From: Thalassovita litoralis
GTDB lineage: Bacteria; Pseudomonadota; Alphaproteobacteria; Rhodobacterales; Rhodobacteraceae
Reading direction: 5' to 3'
NCBI RefSeq assembly: GCF_900182725.1
Contig: NZ_FXTO01000011.1
Coordinates: forward strand, 34,311 to 98,310
Length of the DNA: 64,000 bases
Shown here: positions 35,838-45,546 of the stretch, one piece after another
Position numbering within the stretch: the stretch's first letter is position 1
How the letters are laid out: each line of letters starts with the position of its first letter
Translations under genes and position numbers: made by a program
Notes under the pieces: model-generated
Databases searched by the model: none
What the model saw: only the letters and a program-made list of their open reading frames with translations
Told to the model about the DNA's origin: nothing

Positions 35838-36650
35838 TTACAGCCCGGATTGCTGCAAACGTCCGCCTTGGCGGATCATGCGCACGTCTTTGGCTAGCCC
35901 GGTGCGGTCATCGGTTTCCACAAAAACCCCGGACAGGGTTGCTTCGCCATTGGCGGGGGTAAAGCGGGATTTCACCATGCCCGTCACAAAACGGCGGATC
36001 GGTTCGGCCTTTTCCATGCCGATCACGCTGTCATAATCGCCACACATCCCGGCATCAGACTGGAAGCCGCTGCCTTTGGGCAAAATTTGCGCGTCCCCGG
36101 TTGGGACATGGGTATGGGTTCCCACGATCAGGCTGGCCCGCCCATCGCAGAAATGCCCCATGCCCATCTTTTCGCTGGTCGCTTCGCAATGCACATCCAC
36201 CAGCGCCGCCTGTACCGCCCCACCCAGCGGGTGCTTGCGCAGCACATCGTCAATCGCGGAAAACGGATCGTCAAAGGCGCGTTTCATGAACACGTTACCC
36301 AACACCTGCGTCACCAGAATCTTGCGTCCGCGCCGATCCTGAAACACCCGATGCCCACGCCCCGGTGCGCCCTTGGCAAAGTTCAGGGGGCGGATCACCC
36401 GGCTTTCGCCTTCGATGAATTGCAACATGTCCTTTTGGTCAAAGGCATGATCGCCCAGCGTCACACAATCCGCGCCCGCATCCAGCAACAGCTTTGCATG
36501 TTCGCCACTTAGCCCCGCGCCATTGCTGGCATTTTCGCCGTTCACCACGACAAAATCCAGCTTCCACTCCTCGCGCAGACGCGGCAGGTTTTCACTTACG
36601 GCACGCCGTCCGGCCCGCCCCATTACATCGCCAAGAAAAAGTATCCTCAT
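35838..36650 (-). CDS. YmdB-type metallophosphoesterase (TIGR00282)
   Basis: This 270-residue enzyme shows every metal-binding motif of the YmdB family: FLGDVMGRAGRR (N terminus), NGENASNGAG, TLGDHAFDQ, DVHCEATSEK and GTHTHVPTGD. In Bacillus, YmdB is a 2',3'-cyclic nucleotide phosphodiesterase influencing biofilm decisions. The role here is probably similar hydrolysis of cyclic nucleotides; the physiology is unknown. It follows the OsmC gene on the same strand after 108 bases that include a weak copy of the dispersed motif. Confidence 0.9.
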   Translation of the reverse strand: MRILFLGDVMGRAGRRAVSENLPRLREEWKLDFVVVNGENASNGAGLSGEHAKLLLDAGADCVTLGDHAFDQKDMLQFIEGESRVIRPLNFAKGAPGRGHRVFQDRRGRKILVTQVLGNVFMKRAFDDPFSAIDDVLRKHPLGGAVQAALVDVHCEATSEKMGMGHFCDGRASLIVGTHTHVPTGDAQILPKGSGFQSDAGMCGDYDSVIGMEKAEPIRRFVTGMVKSRFTPANGEATLSGVFVETDDRTGLAKDVRMIRQGGRLQQSGL

Positions 36651-36723
36651 GCGTCCTGCCTAGGCTCCTGCCCCGCCACAGGCAAGAGCGAAGATCGCCA
36701 TATAAACGAAACCGGCTGTTCTT

Positions 36724-36740
36724 TCTTGGCCCAAATATCC
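36724..36740 (+). repeat. Weak copy of the dispersed motif
   Basis: TCTTGGCCCAAATATCC matches the core spacing TCTTG-N4-AAATA seen in the other three copies, but the outer bases differ and no hairpin follows. It lies between the OsmC and YmdB genes. Confidence 0.35.
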
Positions 36741-36758
36741 AAATCCTGCCCGTCCCAC

Positions 36759-37235
36759 CTATGCAACGCCGATCTGGTAGCGCGCCGCGTAGCTGACGGG
36801 AAAAGCCACCGACCGGGCGATAAAGCAAACCTCGTGAATGCGGGCATGAATTGCATCCGCCACGGCCACATCACAGCCTTCGGCCAGCGTGATCCGGGGC
36901 CGCAGGGTGGCCCGCAAAAACCGCCCCGCGCCTGTGGGCAACACCTCGCCCACGGCGTCCGGCGCGTCTTCATAGGCCAGCACCCGGATACCCGCATCAC
37001 TGGCGTAATGCAGATACCACAGCATATGACAGGCCGACAGCGCCGAGATCAGCAAATCTTCGGGGTTGGGTCTGGTGGGATCGCCCCCAAGCAGCGGGTC
37101 GTTGGAACATTCGATCACCGGCTTGCCCGGCGTTTCAATATTCCACGTCCGGTCATAGGCCCGGTAATGCGCGGTCCCTTCGCCCCGGTTGCCGGTCCAG
37201 ACAATCCGCGATGTATAGCTATGTTCTTTGGCCAT
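36759..37235 (-). CDS. OsmC/Ohr-family protein
   Basis: This 158-residue protein resembles the OsmC superfamily, thiol peroxidases that reduce organic hydroperoxides. The central segment NPEDLLISALSACHMLWYL carries one conserved cysteine near residue 69. The second redox cysteine would be expected near RIHEVCFIARSVAFPV (about residue 137), and a cysteine is present there. It is soluble and cytoplasmic. Neighbouring genes (5-formyl-THF cyclo-ligase upstream, YmdB downstream) give no hint of its substrate. Confidence 0.85.
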   Translation of the reverse strand: MAKEHSYTSRIVWTGNRGEGTAHYRAYDRTWNIETPGKPVIECSNDPLLGGDPTRPNPEDLLISALSACHMLWYLHYASDAGIRVLAYEDAPDAVGEVLPTGAGRFLRATLRPRITLAEGCDVAVADAIHARIHEVCFIARSVAFPVSYAARYQIGVA

Positions 37236-37270
37236 GCGGCAGCTCCTTGGGGTTGGCGCCGCTGGGGCGC

Positions 37271-37828
37271 TCAGAACGTCAATATGCCCTGTTCGGTCAC
37301 GATCATGTCCAGCGGCTGATCCGTGGCTTCCAGCGGCAAATCATCAGCCTCTTGTGCGGCATAGGCAAACCCGATCGCCAAGGTGGCCCGCGTCGCCCGC
37401 AGCTTTTCCAGCGTCCGGTCGTAAAAGCCGCCACCATAGCCCAGCCGCCCGCCCCGCCGGTCAAACGCCACCAACGGCACGATCAGGATTTCCGGCTCGA
37501 AAAAGTCATCCACCTCGGGGATCATCGCCCCGAACGGTCCCTCTTTCAGCGCGCATCCGGGTTCCCAGCGGGAAAACACCAGCGGGCGCCCCGACCCAAG
37601 GATCACCGGCACCCCAACCGGGCCGTGGGCTACCGCCTCCTCCATCGCGGGAAGCGGGCTGATTTCGGTGCGGATCGGCATATACCCCGACACCGGAACG
37701 CCGCGATAGCCCGCCAGCACCTCGGACAGATGCCCAGCACGACCCACGCCGCCCGCGTCATGCGCAGCCTTGCGCCGGGCGAATGCCGCTTTGCGGGCGG
37801 CGGCTTTCTGTTCTTCCAAACCCGTCAT
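37271..37828 (-). CDS. 5-formyltetrahydrofolate cyclo-ligase
   Basis: This 185-residue enzyme uses ATP to convert 5-formyl-THF to 5,10-methenyl-THF, recycling a dead-end folate. The N-terminal basic helix (QKAAARKAAFARRKAAH) and the signature GGRLGYGGGFYDRTL (about 134-148), which forms the ATP/folate pocket, are clear. It is also known as YgfA or FAU1. The start overlaps the mgtE stop (ATGA), so it is translated together with the magnesium transporter; the ATP-Mg need may be coincidental. Confidence 0.92.
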   Translation of the reverse strand: MTGLEEQKAAARKAAFARRKAAHDAGGVGRAGHLSEVLAGYRGVPVSGYMPIRTEISPLPAMEEAVAHGPVGVPVILGSGRPLVFSRWEPGCALKEGPFGAMIPEVDDFFEPEILIVPLVAFDRRGGRLGYGGGFYDRTLEKLRATRATLAIGFAYAAQEADDLPLEATDQPLDMIVTEQGILTF

Positions 37829-39222
37829 AGCAACACCGACGCCGCAAGCCCAAGAAAGGCAAAGAACCCAACCACATCCGTCACCGTCGTCACGAACGGC
37901 CCCGAGGCCAGCGCCGGATCAATCCCGAACCTATCCAGGGCCATCGGAATGGCAATCCCGCCCACAGCCGCAGAAATTTGCGTCAGCAGCATCGCCACGC
38001 CGATCACCACCGCCAACATCGGCACCCCGAACCAAAGCCCTGTCACCATCGCCATGATCAACCCGAACAATGCGCCATTCAGCGCCCCGACCGAGATTTC
38101 ACGCCAAACCACCCGCATCGCGTTTTGCGCCGTCAGGTCGCGCGTTGCCAGCGCCCGTACCGTCACCGTCATGGTCTGCGTTCCCGCATTGCCACCCATT
38201 GACGCCACGATCGGCATCAAAACCGCCAGCGCCACCATCTGATTGATGGTTTCGGCGAACATGTCGATCACAAGGGATGCCAAAATCGCCGTCAGCAGGT
38301 TCACGAACAACCATGTCGCCCGGCCCTTGGCGGCCTCCAGAATGGTGTCCGACAGGCTGGCTTCATCGCTTACCCCGGCCAGACGCAGAATATCTTCTTC
38401 GTGTTCTTCATCCAGAACGGTCATGGCGTCGTCGATGGTAATCACACCGACCAGCCGGTTATCCTCGTCCACCACAGGGGCGGAAATCAGGTGGTACTGA
38501 TTGAACGCATAGGCCACGTCACCTTCGTATTGGGTGACGGGAATGACCTGAAACACTTCTTCGACAATATCCACCAGCGGCACCGTCCGGCGCGAGGACA
38601 TCAGCTTGCCCAGCGTCACGTTACCAATCGGGTGCATCCGGGGGTCGACAAGGGTCACATGGTAAAACTGATCCGGCAATTCTTCGGCATTGCGCAGGAA
38701 ATCAATCGCATTGCCAACGGTCCAATGTTCCGGCGCGGTCACGACTTCGCGCTGCATCAGACGACCCGCCGAATATTCGGGATAGGTCAGCGCCTGTTCT
38801 ACCGCGACCCGGTCGGCATCTTCCAGCGCGTCAAGGATGGCTTCCTGTTGTGGTTCGTCCAGATCCTCGACCAGATCCACAACGTCATCCGAATCCATCT
38901 CGCGGACAGCTTCGGCCAGAACGTCAGGCTTCAGGACCGAGATAATTTCCTCTCGGATACCTTCATCCAGTTCCGACAGGATTTCCCCATCGAATTCCTG
39001 ATCGTACAATTCGACCAGCCGCCGCCGGTCATAGGTGTTCAACTGTTCCAGAAGGTCAGCAATGTCAGCCGCGTGTAACGGCTCCATCAACTGCTTCAGC
39101 TGTTCGGCGTCCCCCACGTCCACGGAATACAGAATCGCCGCAACGCTTTTACGATCCAGCACATAGCTGTCCTCGTCGTGGACCTCGGGTTGCGTGTCGT
39201 CGATGTGCTGGTCTTCGGTCAT
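37825..39222 (-). CDS. mgtE: Magnesium transporter MgtE
   Basis: This 465-residue protein has the full MgtE order: acidic N domain (LMEPLHAADIADLLEQLNTYDRR, about 45-140), paired CBS domains (about 150-275) that sense cytosolic magnesium, a connecting helix, and five membrane helices containing MPIVASMGGNAGTQT (pore-lining). It is a gated magnesium channel. The start at 39222 has GGGAGG nine bases upstream; an upstream in-frame extension is not family-like. Confidence 0.95.
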   Translation of the reverse strand: MTEDQHIDDTQPEVHDEDSYVLDRKSVAAILYSVDVGDAEQLKQLMEPLHAADIADLLEQLNTYDRRRLVELYDQEFDGEILSELDEGIREEIISVLKPDVLAEAVREMDSDDVVDLVEDLDEPQQEAILDALEDADRVAVEQALTYPEYSAGRLMQREVVTAPEHWTVGNAIDFLRNAEELPDQFYHVTLVDPRMHPIGNVTLGKLMSSRRTVPLVDIVEEVFQVIPVTQYEGDVAYAFNQYHLISAPVVDEDNRLVGVITIDDAMTVLDEEHEEDILRLAGVSDEASLSDTILEAAKGRATWLFVNLLTAILASLVIDMFAETINQMVALAVLMPIVASMGGNAGTQTMTVTVRALATRDLTAQNAMRVVWREISVGALNGALFGLIMAMVTGLWFGVPMLAVVIGVAMLLTQISAAVGGIAIPMALDRFGIDPALASGPFVTTVTDVVGFFAFLGLAASVLL

Positions 39223-39350
39223 GACGCCTCCCGATTTGCCTCGATTAGCCTTGGGGTTCTCATACCGGAAGGTACGGGTCAGAAACAATGGCCGGGGGTG
39301 ATTTACCTTCGATTTACGGCGCAATAATGTGACACGGAAAGGAAACCGCC

Positions 39351-40643
39351 ATGACCAATGACATTCTGCTGCTGGGTCAGACGCTCAGCTTTGCTGCCGA
39401 TCCCTTCACCGACGGGCCGGGGGCAGCGCGACATGACGCGAACGGGGCGGTTCTGATCCGCGACGGGCGCATCATCGCCACTGGCACAGCCGATGACCTG
39501 CGTGCCGCGAATCCACAGGCCCATGTCACCGATCATGGCGATAAACTGATCATGGCGGGTTTTGTGGACGCCCATGTGCATTACCCGCAAACCGCCATCA
39601 TCGCCTCATGGGGGAAGCGGCTGATTGACTGGCTGAACAGCTATACCTTCCCCGAAGAAATGCGCTTTGGCGATCCTGAATATGCTGCGGAAATCGCCGG
39701 GCGCTATCTGGATTTGGCGCTGGATAACGGCACCACCAGCATGGTCAGCTATTGCACCATTCATCCCGAAAGCGTGGATGCGTTTTTCACCGCCGCGAAA
39801 AACCGGGGAATGCGGGTGGTGGCCGGGAAAACCTGCATGGACCGTGACACCGCCCCCGACGGGCTGCGCGACACTGCGCAATTGGCCTATGACGACAGCA
39901 AGCGCCTTCTGGAAAAATGGCATGGGGTGGATCGGCTGTCCTATGCGATCACGCCACGGTTTTCGCCCACATCGACCCCGGCGCAACTACAGGCGTTGGG
40001 GGATTTGTGGGGTGAACATCCTGACTGCCTGATGCAAACACACCTGTCTGAACAGGTGGATGAAATCGCTTGGGTGAAATCGCTATACCCCAACGCCCGC
40101 GATTATCTGGACACATACGAAGCCTTCGGCCTGCTGCGCCCCGGCGGGTTGTACGGCCATGCCATCCATCTGGAATACCGGGAAAAATCCCGCCTGCAAG
40201 AGGTGGACGCCGCCCTGATTCATTGCCCGACATCGAACACCTTCATCGGGTCGGGCCTGTTCGATATGGGCGGGCTGATGGCAGCGGGACATCGGGTTGG
40301 TCTGGCCACGGATACCGGCGGCGGGTCATCCTTTTCGATGCTGCGCACGATGGCCGCCGCGTATGAGATCGGCCAGCTTCGCCATAACCCGCTTCATCCG
40401 GCGCAATTGCTGTGGTTGGCCACCACCGGATCGGCCCGCGCCATGCGGATGGAGGACCGGATCGGCAACCTGTCACCGGGGCTAGAGGCTGATCTGGTGG
40501 TGCTGGATCTGGCCTCCACCCCCGCCATTGCGCAACGGGCAGAACGGGCCAACGATATTTGGGAAGCCGTTTTTCCAACGATCATGATGGGCGATGACCG
40601 CGCGATTGCGGCCACTTATGTGGCAGGCCGGGCAAGGGGCTAA
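39351..40643 (+). CDS. guaD: Guanine deaminase
   Basis: This 430-residue zinc amidohydrolase converts guanine to xanthine and ammonia. The metal-binding DAHVHYPQ lies near residue 74, HIHP-like and HLSEQVDEI motifs follow, and GLATDTGGGSSFSMLRT near 324 is diagnostic of guanine deaminase. Length fits. AAAGG precedes the ATG. Its 3' end faces the 8-oxoguanine deaminase gene 27 bases away, making a purine-deaminase pair. Confidence 0.93.
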   Translation: MTNDILLLGQTLSFAADPFTDGPGAARHDANGAVLIRDGRIIATGTADDLRAANPQAHVTDHGDKLIMAGFVDAHVHYPQTAIIASWGKRLIDWLNSYTFPEEMRFGDPEYAAEIAGRYLDLALDNGTTSMVSYCTIHPESVDAFFTAAKNRGMRVVAGKTCMDRDTAPDGLRDTAQLAYDDSKRLLEKWHGVDRLSYAITPRFSPTSTPAQLQALGDLWGEHPDCLMQTHLSEQVDEIAWVKSLYPNARDYLDTYEAFGLLRPGGLYGHAIHLEYREKSRLQEVDAALIHCPTSNTFIGSGLFDMGGLMAAGHRVGLATDTGGGSSFSMLRTMAAAYEIGQLRHNPLHPAQLLWLATTGSARAMRMEDRIGNLSPGLEADLVVLDLASTPAIAQRAERANDIWEAVFPTIMMGDDRAIAATYVAGRARG

Positions 40644-40670
40644 CGCGCCCCTGCCCCGATCCGCACAGGA

Positions 40671-42017
40671 TTACAGGCGTTCCGCCAAACGGCGGGCCAG
40701 CCTGTTTTGCCGCTCGATCACCTTGGGCAAATCCAGCGTTGCGATTTGACCGTCGCGCACGATCTGGCGGCCTTCGACGAACAGATGACGGACACGGGTT
40801 GGCCCCGCCAGCAACAAGGCCGCCGGGTCCCAGCTTCCGGCGCTTTCGACACCGGACACATCCCATATCGCAATATCTGCGCGTTTTCCGGGGGCGATTT
40901 GCCCACAATCCGGGCGGTTCAGCACAGCAGCCCCGCCACGGGTGGTAATTTCCAGGGCTTCGCGGGCGCTCATCGCATCGGCCCCACGGGCGACCCGTTG
41001 CAACAACATGGCCTGCCGCGCCTCGAGGATCAGGTTGCCGCTGTCGTTGCTGGCCGATCCGTCCACACCTAACCCCACCTTTACCCCGGCATCCCGCATC
41101 GGGCGCACGGGCGCGATCCCGCTGCCAAGGCGGCAATTGGAACAGGGGCAATGGGCCACCCCGGTATGGGTTTTCGCAAACAGATCAATTTCCTGCGCGT
41201 CCAGTTTCACACAATGCGCGTGCCAGACATCGCTGCCGGTCCAGCCCAGTTCTTCGGCATATTGGCCGGGGCGGCAGCCGAATTTTTCCAAGGAATAGGC
41301 GATATCTTCGTCATTTTCCGCCAGATGGGTATGCAGCATTACCCCCTTGTCCCGCGCCAGCAGCGCAGCGTCCCGCATCAATTCGCGGCTGACGGAAAAC
41401 GGCGAACACGGGGCCAGCCCCACCCGCACCATCGCCCCTTCGGATGGGTCATGGAAACCATCTACCACGCGGATGCAATCATTCAGAATATCCTGTTCAC
41501 GTTCCACCAGCGCATCGGGCGGCAATCCGCCATCGCTTTCGCCAATGCTCATGGCGCCACGCGTGGGGTGAAAGCGCAGGCCCAGTTCCGTGGCCGCGTG
41601 AATCGTATCCTCTAACCGGCTGCCGTTGGGATACAGGTACAGATGGTCCGACGACAGCGTACACCCTGACAGCGCCAATTCGGCCAAACCGATCTGCGCG
41701 GAAACAAACATTTCCTCGGGGCCGAAACGCGACCAGATCGGATATAGCGTTTGCAGCCAGCCAAACAGCAACGCGTCCTGCCCGCCCGGCACGGCGCGGG
41801 TCAGGCTTTGGTACAAGTGGTGATGGGTGTTCACCAATCCCGGCGTCACCACACAGCCGCGTGCGTTCACGATTTCCCCGGCGGTCGTCAACCCCTGCCC
41901 AATGGCGGCGATCTGGCCGCCCCGGATCAACACATCAGCCCCGGCCAATTCGGTACGGGTGTCGTCCATCGTCAACAGATGGTCAGCATTCCGGATCAGG
42001 ATTTCACTGTTCGGCAT
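40671..42017 (-). CDS. 8-oxoguanine deaminase (AtzA/TrzN-like amidohydrolase)
   Basis: This 448-residue zinc amidohydrolase has NTHHHLYQSLTRAVPG (first metal pair, near 66-81), HTHLAENDEDIAYS and the late GVDGSASNDSGNLI with the metal-binding Asp. This set matches bacterial 8-oxoguanine deaminases, which turn the oxidised base into urate, rather than atrazine chlorohydrolases. ATG at 42017 has GGAG seven bases upstream; an in-frame GTG two codons earlier is too close to that site. It faces guaD. Confidence 0.85.
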   Translation of the reverse strand: MPNSEILIRNADHLLTMDDTRTELAGADVLIRGGQIAAIGQGLTTAGEIVNARGCVVTPGLVNTHHHLYQSLTRAVPGGQDALLFGWLQTLYPIWSRFGPEEMFVSAQIGLAELALSGCTLSSDHLYLYPNGSRLEDTIHAATELGLRFHPTRGAMSIGESDGGLPPDALVEREQDILNDCIRVVDGFHDPSEGAMVRVGLAPCSPFSVSRELMRDAALLARDKGVMLHTHLAENDEDIAYSLEKFGCRPGQYAEELGWTGSDVWHAHCVKLDAQEIDLFAKTHTGVAHCPCSNCRLGSGIAPVRPMRDAGVKVGLGVDGSASNDSGNLILEARQAMLLQRVARGADAMSAREALEITTRGGAAVLNRPDCGQIAPGKRADIAIWDVSGVESAGSWDPAALLLAGPTRVRHLFVEGRQIVRDGQIATLDLPKVIERQNRLARRLAERL

Positions 42018-42119
42018 TGTCACACTCCTTACAGCCCCCTTCGGTCAGAGTGTGACACGGCGCGACAGAAAAGGGCAAAGGACTCGGGCCGATGCCCCCT
42101 TATCGCGCGGCGCTATCGG

Positions 42120-42917
42120 TCAATCAAGCGGCACGTGCCGCAAGATTTCCAATGCGGCGGCATGTTGTTCCGCCCCTGCGGCGGCCAAAACCCGCCCGCC
42201 CTGATGCGCCGGGCCGCCCTGCCAATCGGTGACAATCCCACCAGCCGCCTGAATCACCGCAATCGGGGCCTGAATGTCATAATTGCTTAGCCCCGCTTCG
42301 ATCACCACGTCGATATGCCCCGCCGCCAGCAGCGCATAGGCATAACAATCCATACCATACCGCGTCAGGCGGCAGGTCTGGGCCACCTGATGAAAGGCCG
42401 CGCCTTCGGCCTTGCTTCCGACCTCGGGGAAGGTCGTGAAAATGATGGCTTCGGACAACGGGCGCGATCCCAGCGTTTTCAATGGACGCGGGCCAAACGG
42501 CCCGTCCATTGCGGCCTGCCCCAACCCGCCCCAAAACCGTTCCCCGATATAGGGCTGGTCGATCACCCCGAAAATCGGGCCGGTTTCATCTGCTGCGGCA
42601 ATCAGCACCCCCCACGTGGGCGTGCCAGACAAAAACCCGCGCGTGCCATCAATCGGGTCCAGCACCCATGAAATGCCGCTTTTGCCATCGGTCTGGCCGA
42701 ATTCTTCGCCAATTATCGCATCGTCCGGGCGCATATCGCGCAGCACATCCCGCATCGCCAGCTCTGCCGCGCGATCACCGGCTGTCACGGGATCGAACCC
42801 CCCTGCCAGTTTATTATCCGCCTCCAGCCCCGGTTGGCGGAAATACGGACGGATGGCCGCGCGCGCAGCATCCGCCAACGCATGAGCGGTTGCAATCAAG
42901 CTGTCAGATTGGTCCAT
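42120..42917 (-). CDS. hisN: Inositol monophosphatase-family phosphatase, probable HisN
   Basis: This 265-residue magnesium-dependent phosphatase carries GEEFGQ (metal Glu, about 72), WVLDPIDGTRGFLSG (metal Asp cluster, about 83-97) and SNYDIQAPIAVIQAAGG (second metal Asp, about 213). GTRGFLSG in place of GTxNF/GTHNY is the form found in bacterial histidinol-phosphatases of the IMPase type. It would perform the eighth step of histidine synthesis; other his genes are not in this window, so the name is probable rather than certain. Confidence 0.82.
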   Translation of the reverse strand: MDQSDSLIATAHALADAARAAIRPYFRQPGLEADNKLAGGFDPVTAGDRAAELAMRDVLRDMRPDDAIIGEEFGQTDGKSGISWVLDPIDGTRGFLSGTPTWGVLIAAADETGPIFGVIDQPYIGERFWGGLGQAAMDGPFGPRPLKTLGSRPLSEAIIFTTFPEVGSKAEGAAFHQVAQTCRLTRYGMDCYAYALLAAGHIDVVIEAGLSNYDIQAPIAVIQAAGGIVTDWQGGPAHQGGRVLAAAGAEQHAAALEILRHVPLD

Positions 42918-42968
42918 GTTCCCCTCCGGTGATGGCTACCTTGCGCCTACACCAGCCAAAGACATGGC

Positions 42969-43331
42969 TCAAGCCGCCTCGGACAGAACCTTGGCCAATT
43001 CAAAAAGCTGGCGACGCTGCTCTGCCGGGATGGCATAAAACGACCACACCAGATCCAGCGCCTCGCGGTTTGTCATCATGTCTTCGGATTTATCCCGACC
43101 AGTACTGTTATTTCCCTCGATCCCCTCGAAGAAAAAGCTGACTGGCACCTCTAACACGTCGGCAATATCCCACAGCCGCGATGCGCTGATCCGGTTTGCC
43201 CCGGTTTCATATTTCTGAATCTGCTGAAATTTGATCCCGACCCGTTCAGCCAGTTGTTGCTGTGTCATCCCGACAAGCCAGCGCCGCTGGCGCACACGTT
43301 TTCCAACATGAATATCGACCGGATGAGTCAT
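42969..43331 (-). CDS. XRE-family DNA-binding protein
   Basis: This 120-residue regulator has an HTH domain at about 11-65 (VGKRVRQRRWLVGMTQQQLA, then KFQQIQKYETGANRIS) followed by a helical C terminus. This compact type is common in alphaproteobacteria, often in several copies per genome, with few defined targets. The start at 43331 (MTHPVDIHVGKRV) fits relatives. A 277-base gap to the divergent quinone oxidoreductase gene may hold both promoters; I see no strong operator there. Confidence 0.88.
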   Translation of the reverse strand: MTHPVDIHVGKRVRQRRWLVGMTQQQLAERVGIKFQQIQKYETGANRISASRLWDIADVLEVPVSFFFEGIEGNNSTGRDKSEDMMTNREALDLVWSFYAIPAEQRRQLFELAKVLSEAA

Positions 43332-43608
43332 TTGACCGCTTCCTCCCACTATTTACACTTCCTGGCCCTGCGTATGCCAAGGCCCAGCCCCAGCACGAAC
43401 AGACACCGCCACCATTCTCGTGTCTTGAAGCTATCAATATTCTCCTAACGATCAAGATTGCTCCGCAACAAAAAGGGGAAAAACACCCCTAAATCGTCAA
43501 ACAGAGCGGGAACCGCGATACGACATTGTATTTTTAGCGCATCCGGCAGCGGGGAATTTGACAGGTGCGCGCCCGCTTCGCATAACACCCCAAACCCCGG
43601 AGGATTCC

Positions 43609-44568
43609 ATGCGCGCCTATCACATTGCATCTACCGAAACAGGGCCAACCCTGACCGACCTGCCCATTCCAACCCCCGGCACCGGGCAATTGCGGTTGAA
43701 AATTGCCGCCTGCGGCCTGAACTTCGCTGATCTGCTGATGATTCAGCGCAAATATCAGGACACGCCCGAACCTCCCTTTACCCTTGGGATGGAGGTTGCC
43801 GGGATCGTCGATGCGCTTGGCCCCGATACGGACGGCCCCGCAATCGGCGCCCGCGTGGCGGTGTTCGGCGGACAAGGTGGGCTGGCAGAATACGGCGTGT
43901 TCGATGTGAACCGCTGTGTGGAAATCCCCGATTGCATGAGCTTCGAGGACGCCGCCGCGTTTCAAATCGCCTATGGCACCAGCCACGTCGCGCTGGATCA
44001 CCGCGCCCGGATGCAGCCGGGGGAAACCCTGCTGGTCACGGGAGCCGCGGGGGGCGTGGGCCTGACTGCCGTGGAAATCGGAAAGCTGATGGGGGCCACC
44101 GTGATTGCCTGCGCCCGTGGGGCAGACAAGCTGGAGGTCGCCAAGGCCGCCGGGGCCGATCACCTGATTGACGCCAAAACGCAGGACATCCGCGAAATTG
44201 TCCGGTCATTGGGCGGGGCGGATGTGGTGTATGATGCAGTCGGCGGCGCACAATGGCAGGCGGCTTTCCGCGCCTGCAAGCCCGAGGCCCGACTGCTCCC
44301 CATCGGTTTCGCCAGTGGCGAGGTGCCGCAAGTCCCCGCCAATCATCTGCTGGTCAAAAACCTGTCTGTGTTGGGGGTTTACTGGGGTGGCTACATGAAA
44401 TTCCGCCCACAGGTCATCACCGACAGCCTGCGCACCCTGCTGGGTTGGTACGAACAGGGCCGCCTGAAACCCCATGTCAGCCACGTCCTGCCGCTGGACC
44501 GCGCCGCCGAAGGGTTGGAGCTGCTGCGCAGTCGCAAATCAACCGGCAAGGTGGTGATTACCCCCTAA
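43609..44568 (+). CDS. NADPH:quinone oxidoreductase family (zinc-free MDR)
   Basis: This 319-residue protein belongs to the medium-chain dehydrogenase/reductase superfamily. The nucleotide-binding site is VTGAAGGVGLTAVEIGKLMG (about 144-163), and PFTLGMEVAGIVDALG near residue 60 is typical. The structural-zinc cysteine cluster is lacking, as in the quinone oxidoreductase branch. GGAGGA precedes the ATG at 43609. The likely reaction is NADPH-dependent reduction of quinones or enones; the physiological substrate is unknown. It ends three bases before the LysR gene on the other strand. Confidence 0.88.
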   Translation: MRAYHIASTETGPTLTDLPIPTPGTGQLRLKIAACGLNFADLLMIQRKYQDTPEPPFTLGMEVAGIVDALGPDTDGPAIGARVAVFGGQGGLAEYGVFDVNRCVEIPDCMSFEDAAAFQIAYGTSHVALDHRARMQPGETLLVTGAAGGVGLTAVEIGKLMGATVIACARGADKLEVAKAAGADHLIDAKTQDIREIVRSLGGADVVYDAVGGAQWQAAFRACKPEARLLPIGFASGEVPQVPANHLLVKNLSVLGVYWGGYMKFRPQVITDSLRTLLGWYEQGRLKPHVSHVLPLDRAAEGLELLRSRKSTGKVVITP

Positions 44569-44571
44569 GGG

Positions 44572-45423
44572 TTACATCATCTTAAAGGCTTGCCGCAACA
44601 TATCGGTCAGGTGGCGCATCACCTCTTTGCGGCCCTTGTCTGACGCGTACATGTTGATTTGCTGCACGGTCAGGTCCGGCAGTTGCCCGCCGTGGTCGAT
44701 CTGTTCCAGATGCCGGGGTTCGGTGCCTTCAATCATGGTGTGAATTGCCAGATCGGCGCTCACGGTTGCCTCGATCGTGCGGTCAGATTCGGTTTCGACC
44801 GCCATTTCCCAATCCACTCCGGCTTCGCCCAGCGCCGCAATCGCGCCCGCCCGGAAAATGCAAAACCGACCGAACGCCAGCCGCAAAGGGCGCTGTTTCC
44901 ACGCCGACCCGCCGGGCGCCCCGATCCATTTCAGCGGCTTGGTCGTCAAGGTTTCGCCACCAATATCCAGCCCTGCCTCGGTCGTCAGAATCACATCGCA
45001 TTCGCCGCGCCGGAACTGTGCCTTTAGCTCTCGGGTGAACGAAGTCACCAAATTCACCTTCATCCGAGGGAATTGGGTGGCAAACCGCTGCAACACCTGC
45101 GGCACCGCCGGATAGACGATGTCATGCGGCACACCCAAAACGATTTCCCCCTCGAACACCTGATCTGTCAGGCGGGCCATTACCTCGTCATTCAGGTCGA
45201 CGATCCGGCGCGCGTAGCTCAGCAACTGTTCCCCCGCCGCCGTCAACCCAATCGCCCGGTTGGACCGATCCATCAGCGGGACGCCCAGCAATTCCTCTAA
45301 CCGTTTCAACTGCATCGACACCGCGGATTGCGTCAGGTTCAGCACCCCGGCGGCCCGCGTCACGCCGCCCAGTTCCGCCACCGCCACGAAAGACCGCAGG
45401 GTCGTTACGTCCAGATTTCGCAT
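44572..45423 (-). CDS. LysR-family transcriptional regulator
   Basis: This 283-residue protein has the N-terminal winged HTH (LRSFVAVAELGGVTRAAGVL, then SAVSMQLKRLEELLG; about 9-50) and a C-terminal effector-binding domain. It diverges from the DUF1127 gene across a 123-base A/T-rich gap, the usual place for a LysR operator, so that gene or LysR itself is the best target guess. It converges with the quinone oxidoreductase. Confidence 0.92.
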   Translation of the reverse strand: MRNLDVTTLRSFVAVAELGGVTRAAGVLNLTQSAVSMQLKRLEELLGVPLMDRSNRAIGLTAAGEQLLSYARRIVDLNDEVMARLTDQVFEGEIVLGVPHDIVYPAVPQVLQRFATQFPRMKVNLVTSFTRELKAQFRRGECDVILTTEAGLDIGGETLTTKPLKWIGAPGGSAWKQRPLRLAFGRFCIFRAGAIAALGEAGVDWEMAVETESDRTIEATVSADLAIHTMIEGTEPRHLEQIDHGGQLPDLTVQQINMYASDKGRKEVMRHLTDMLRQAFKMM

Positions 45424-45546
45424 TCCATCACCAAATTTGATTCAAGCAGTCATAAACATTCATTTCCAAAATGGATCACATTTCCCCATATACATCAACA
45501 GAAATGATACAAACGACGAGAGTCATCACAAAAAGGAAATACTGAT

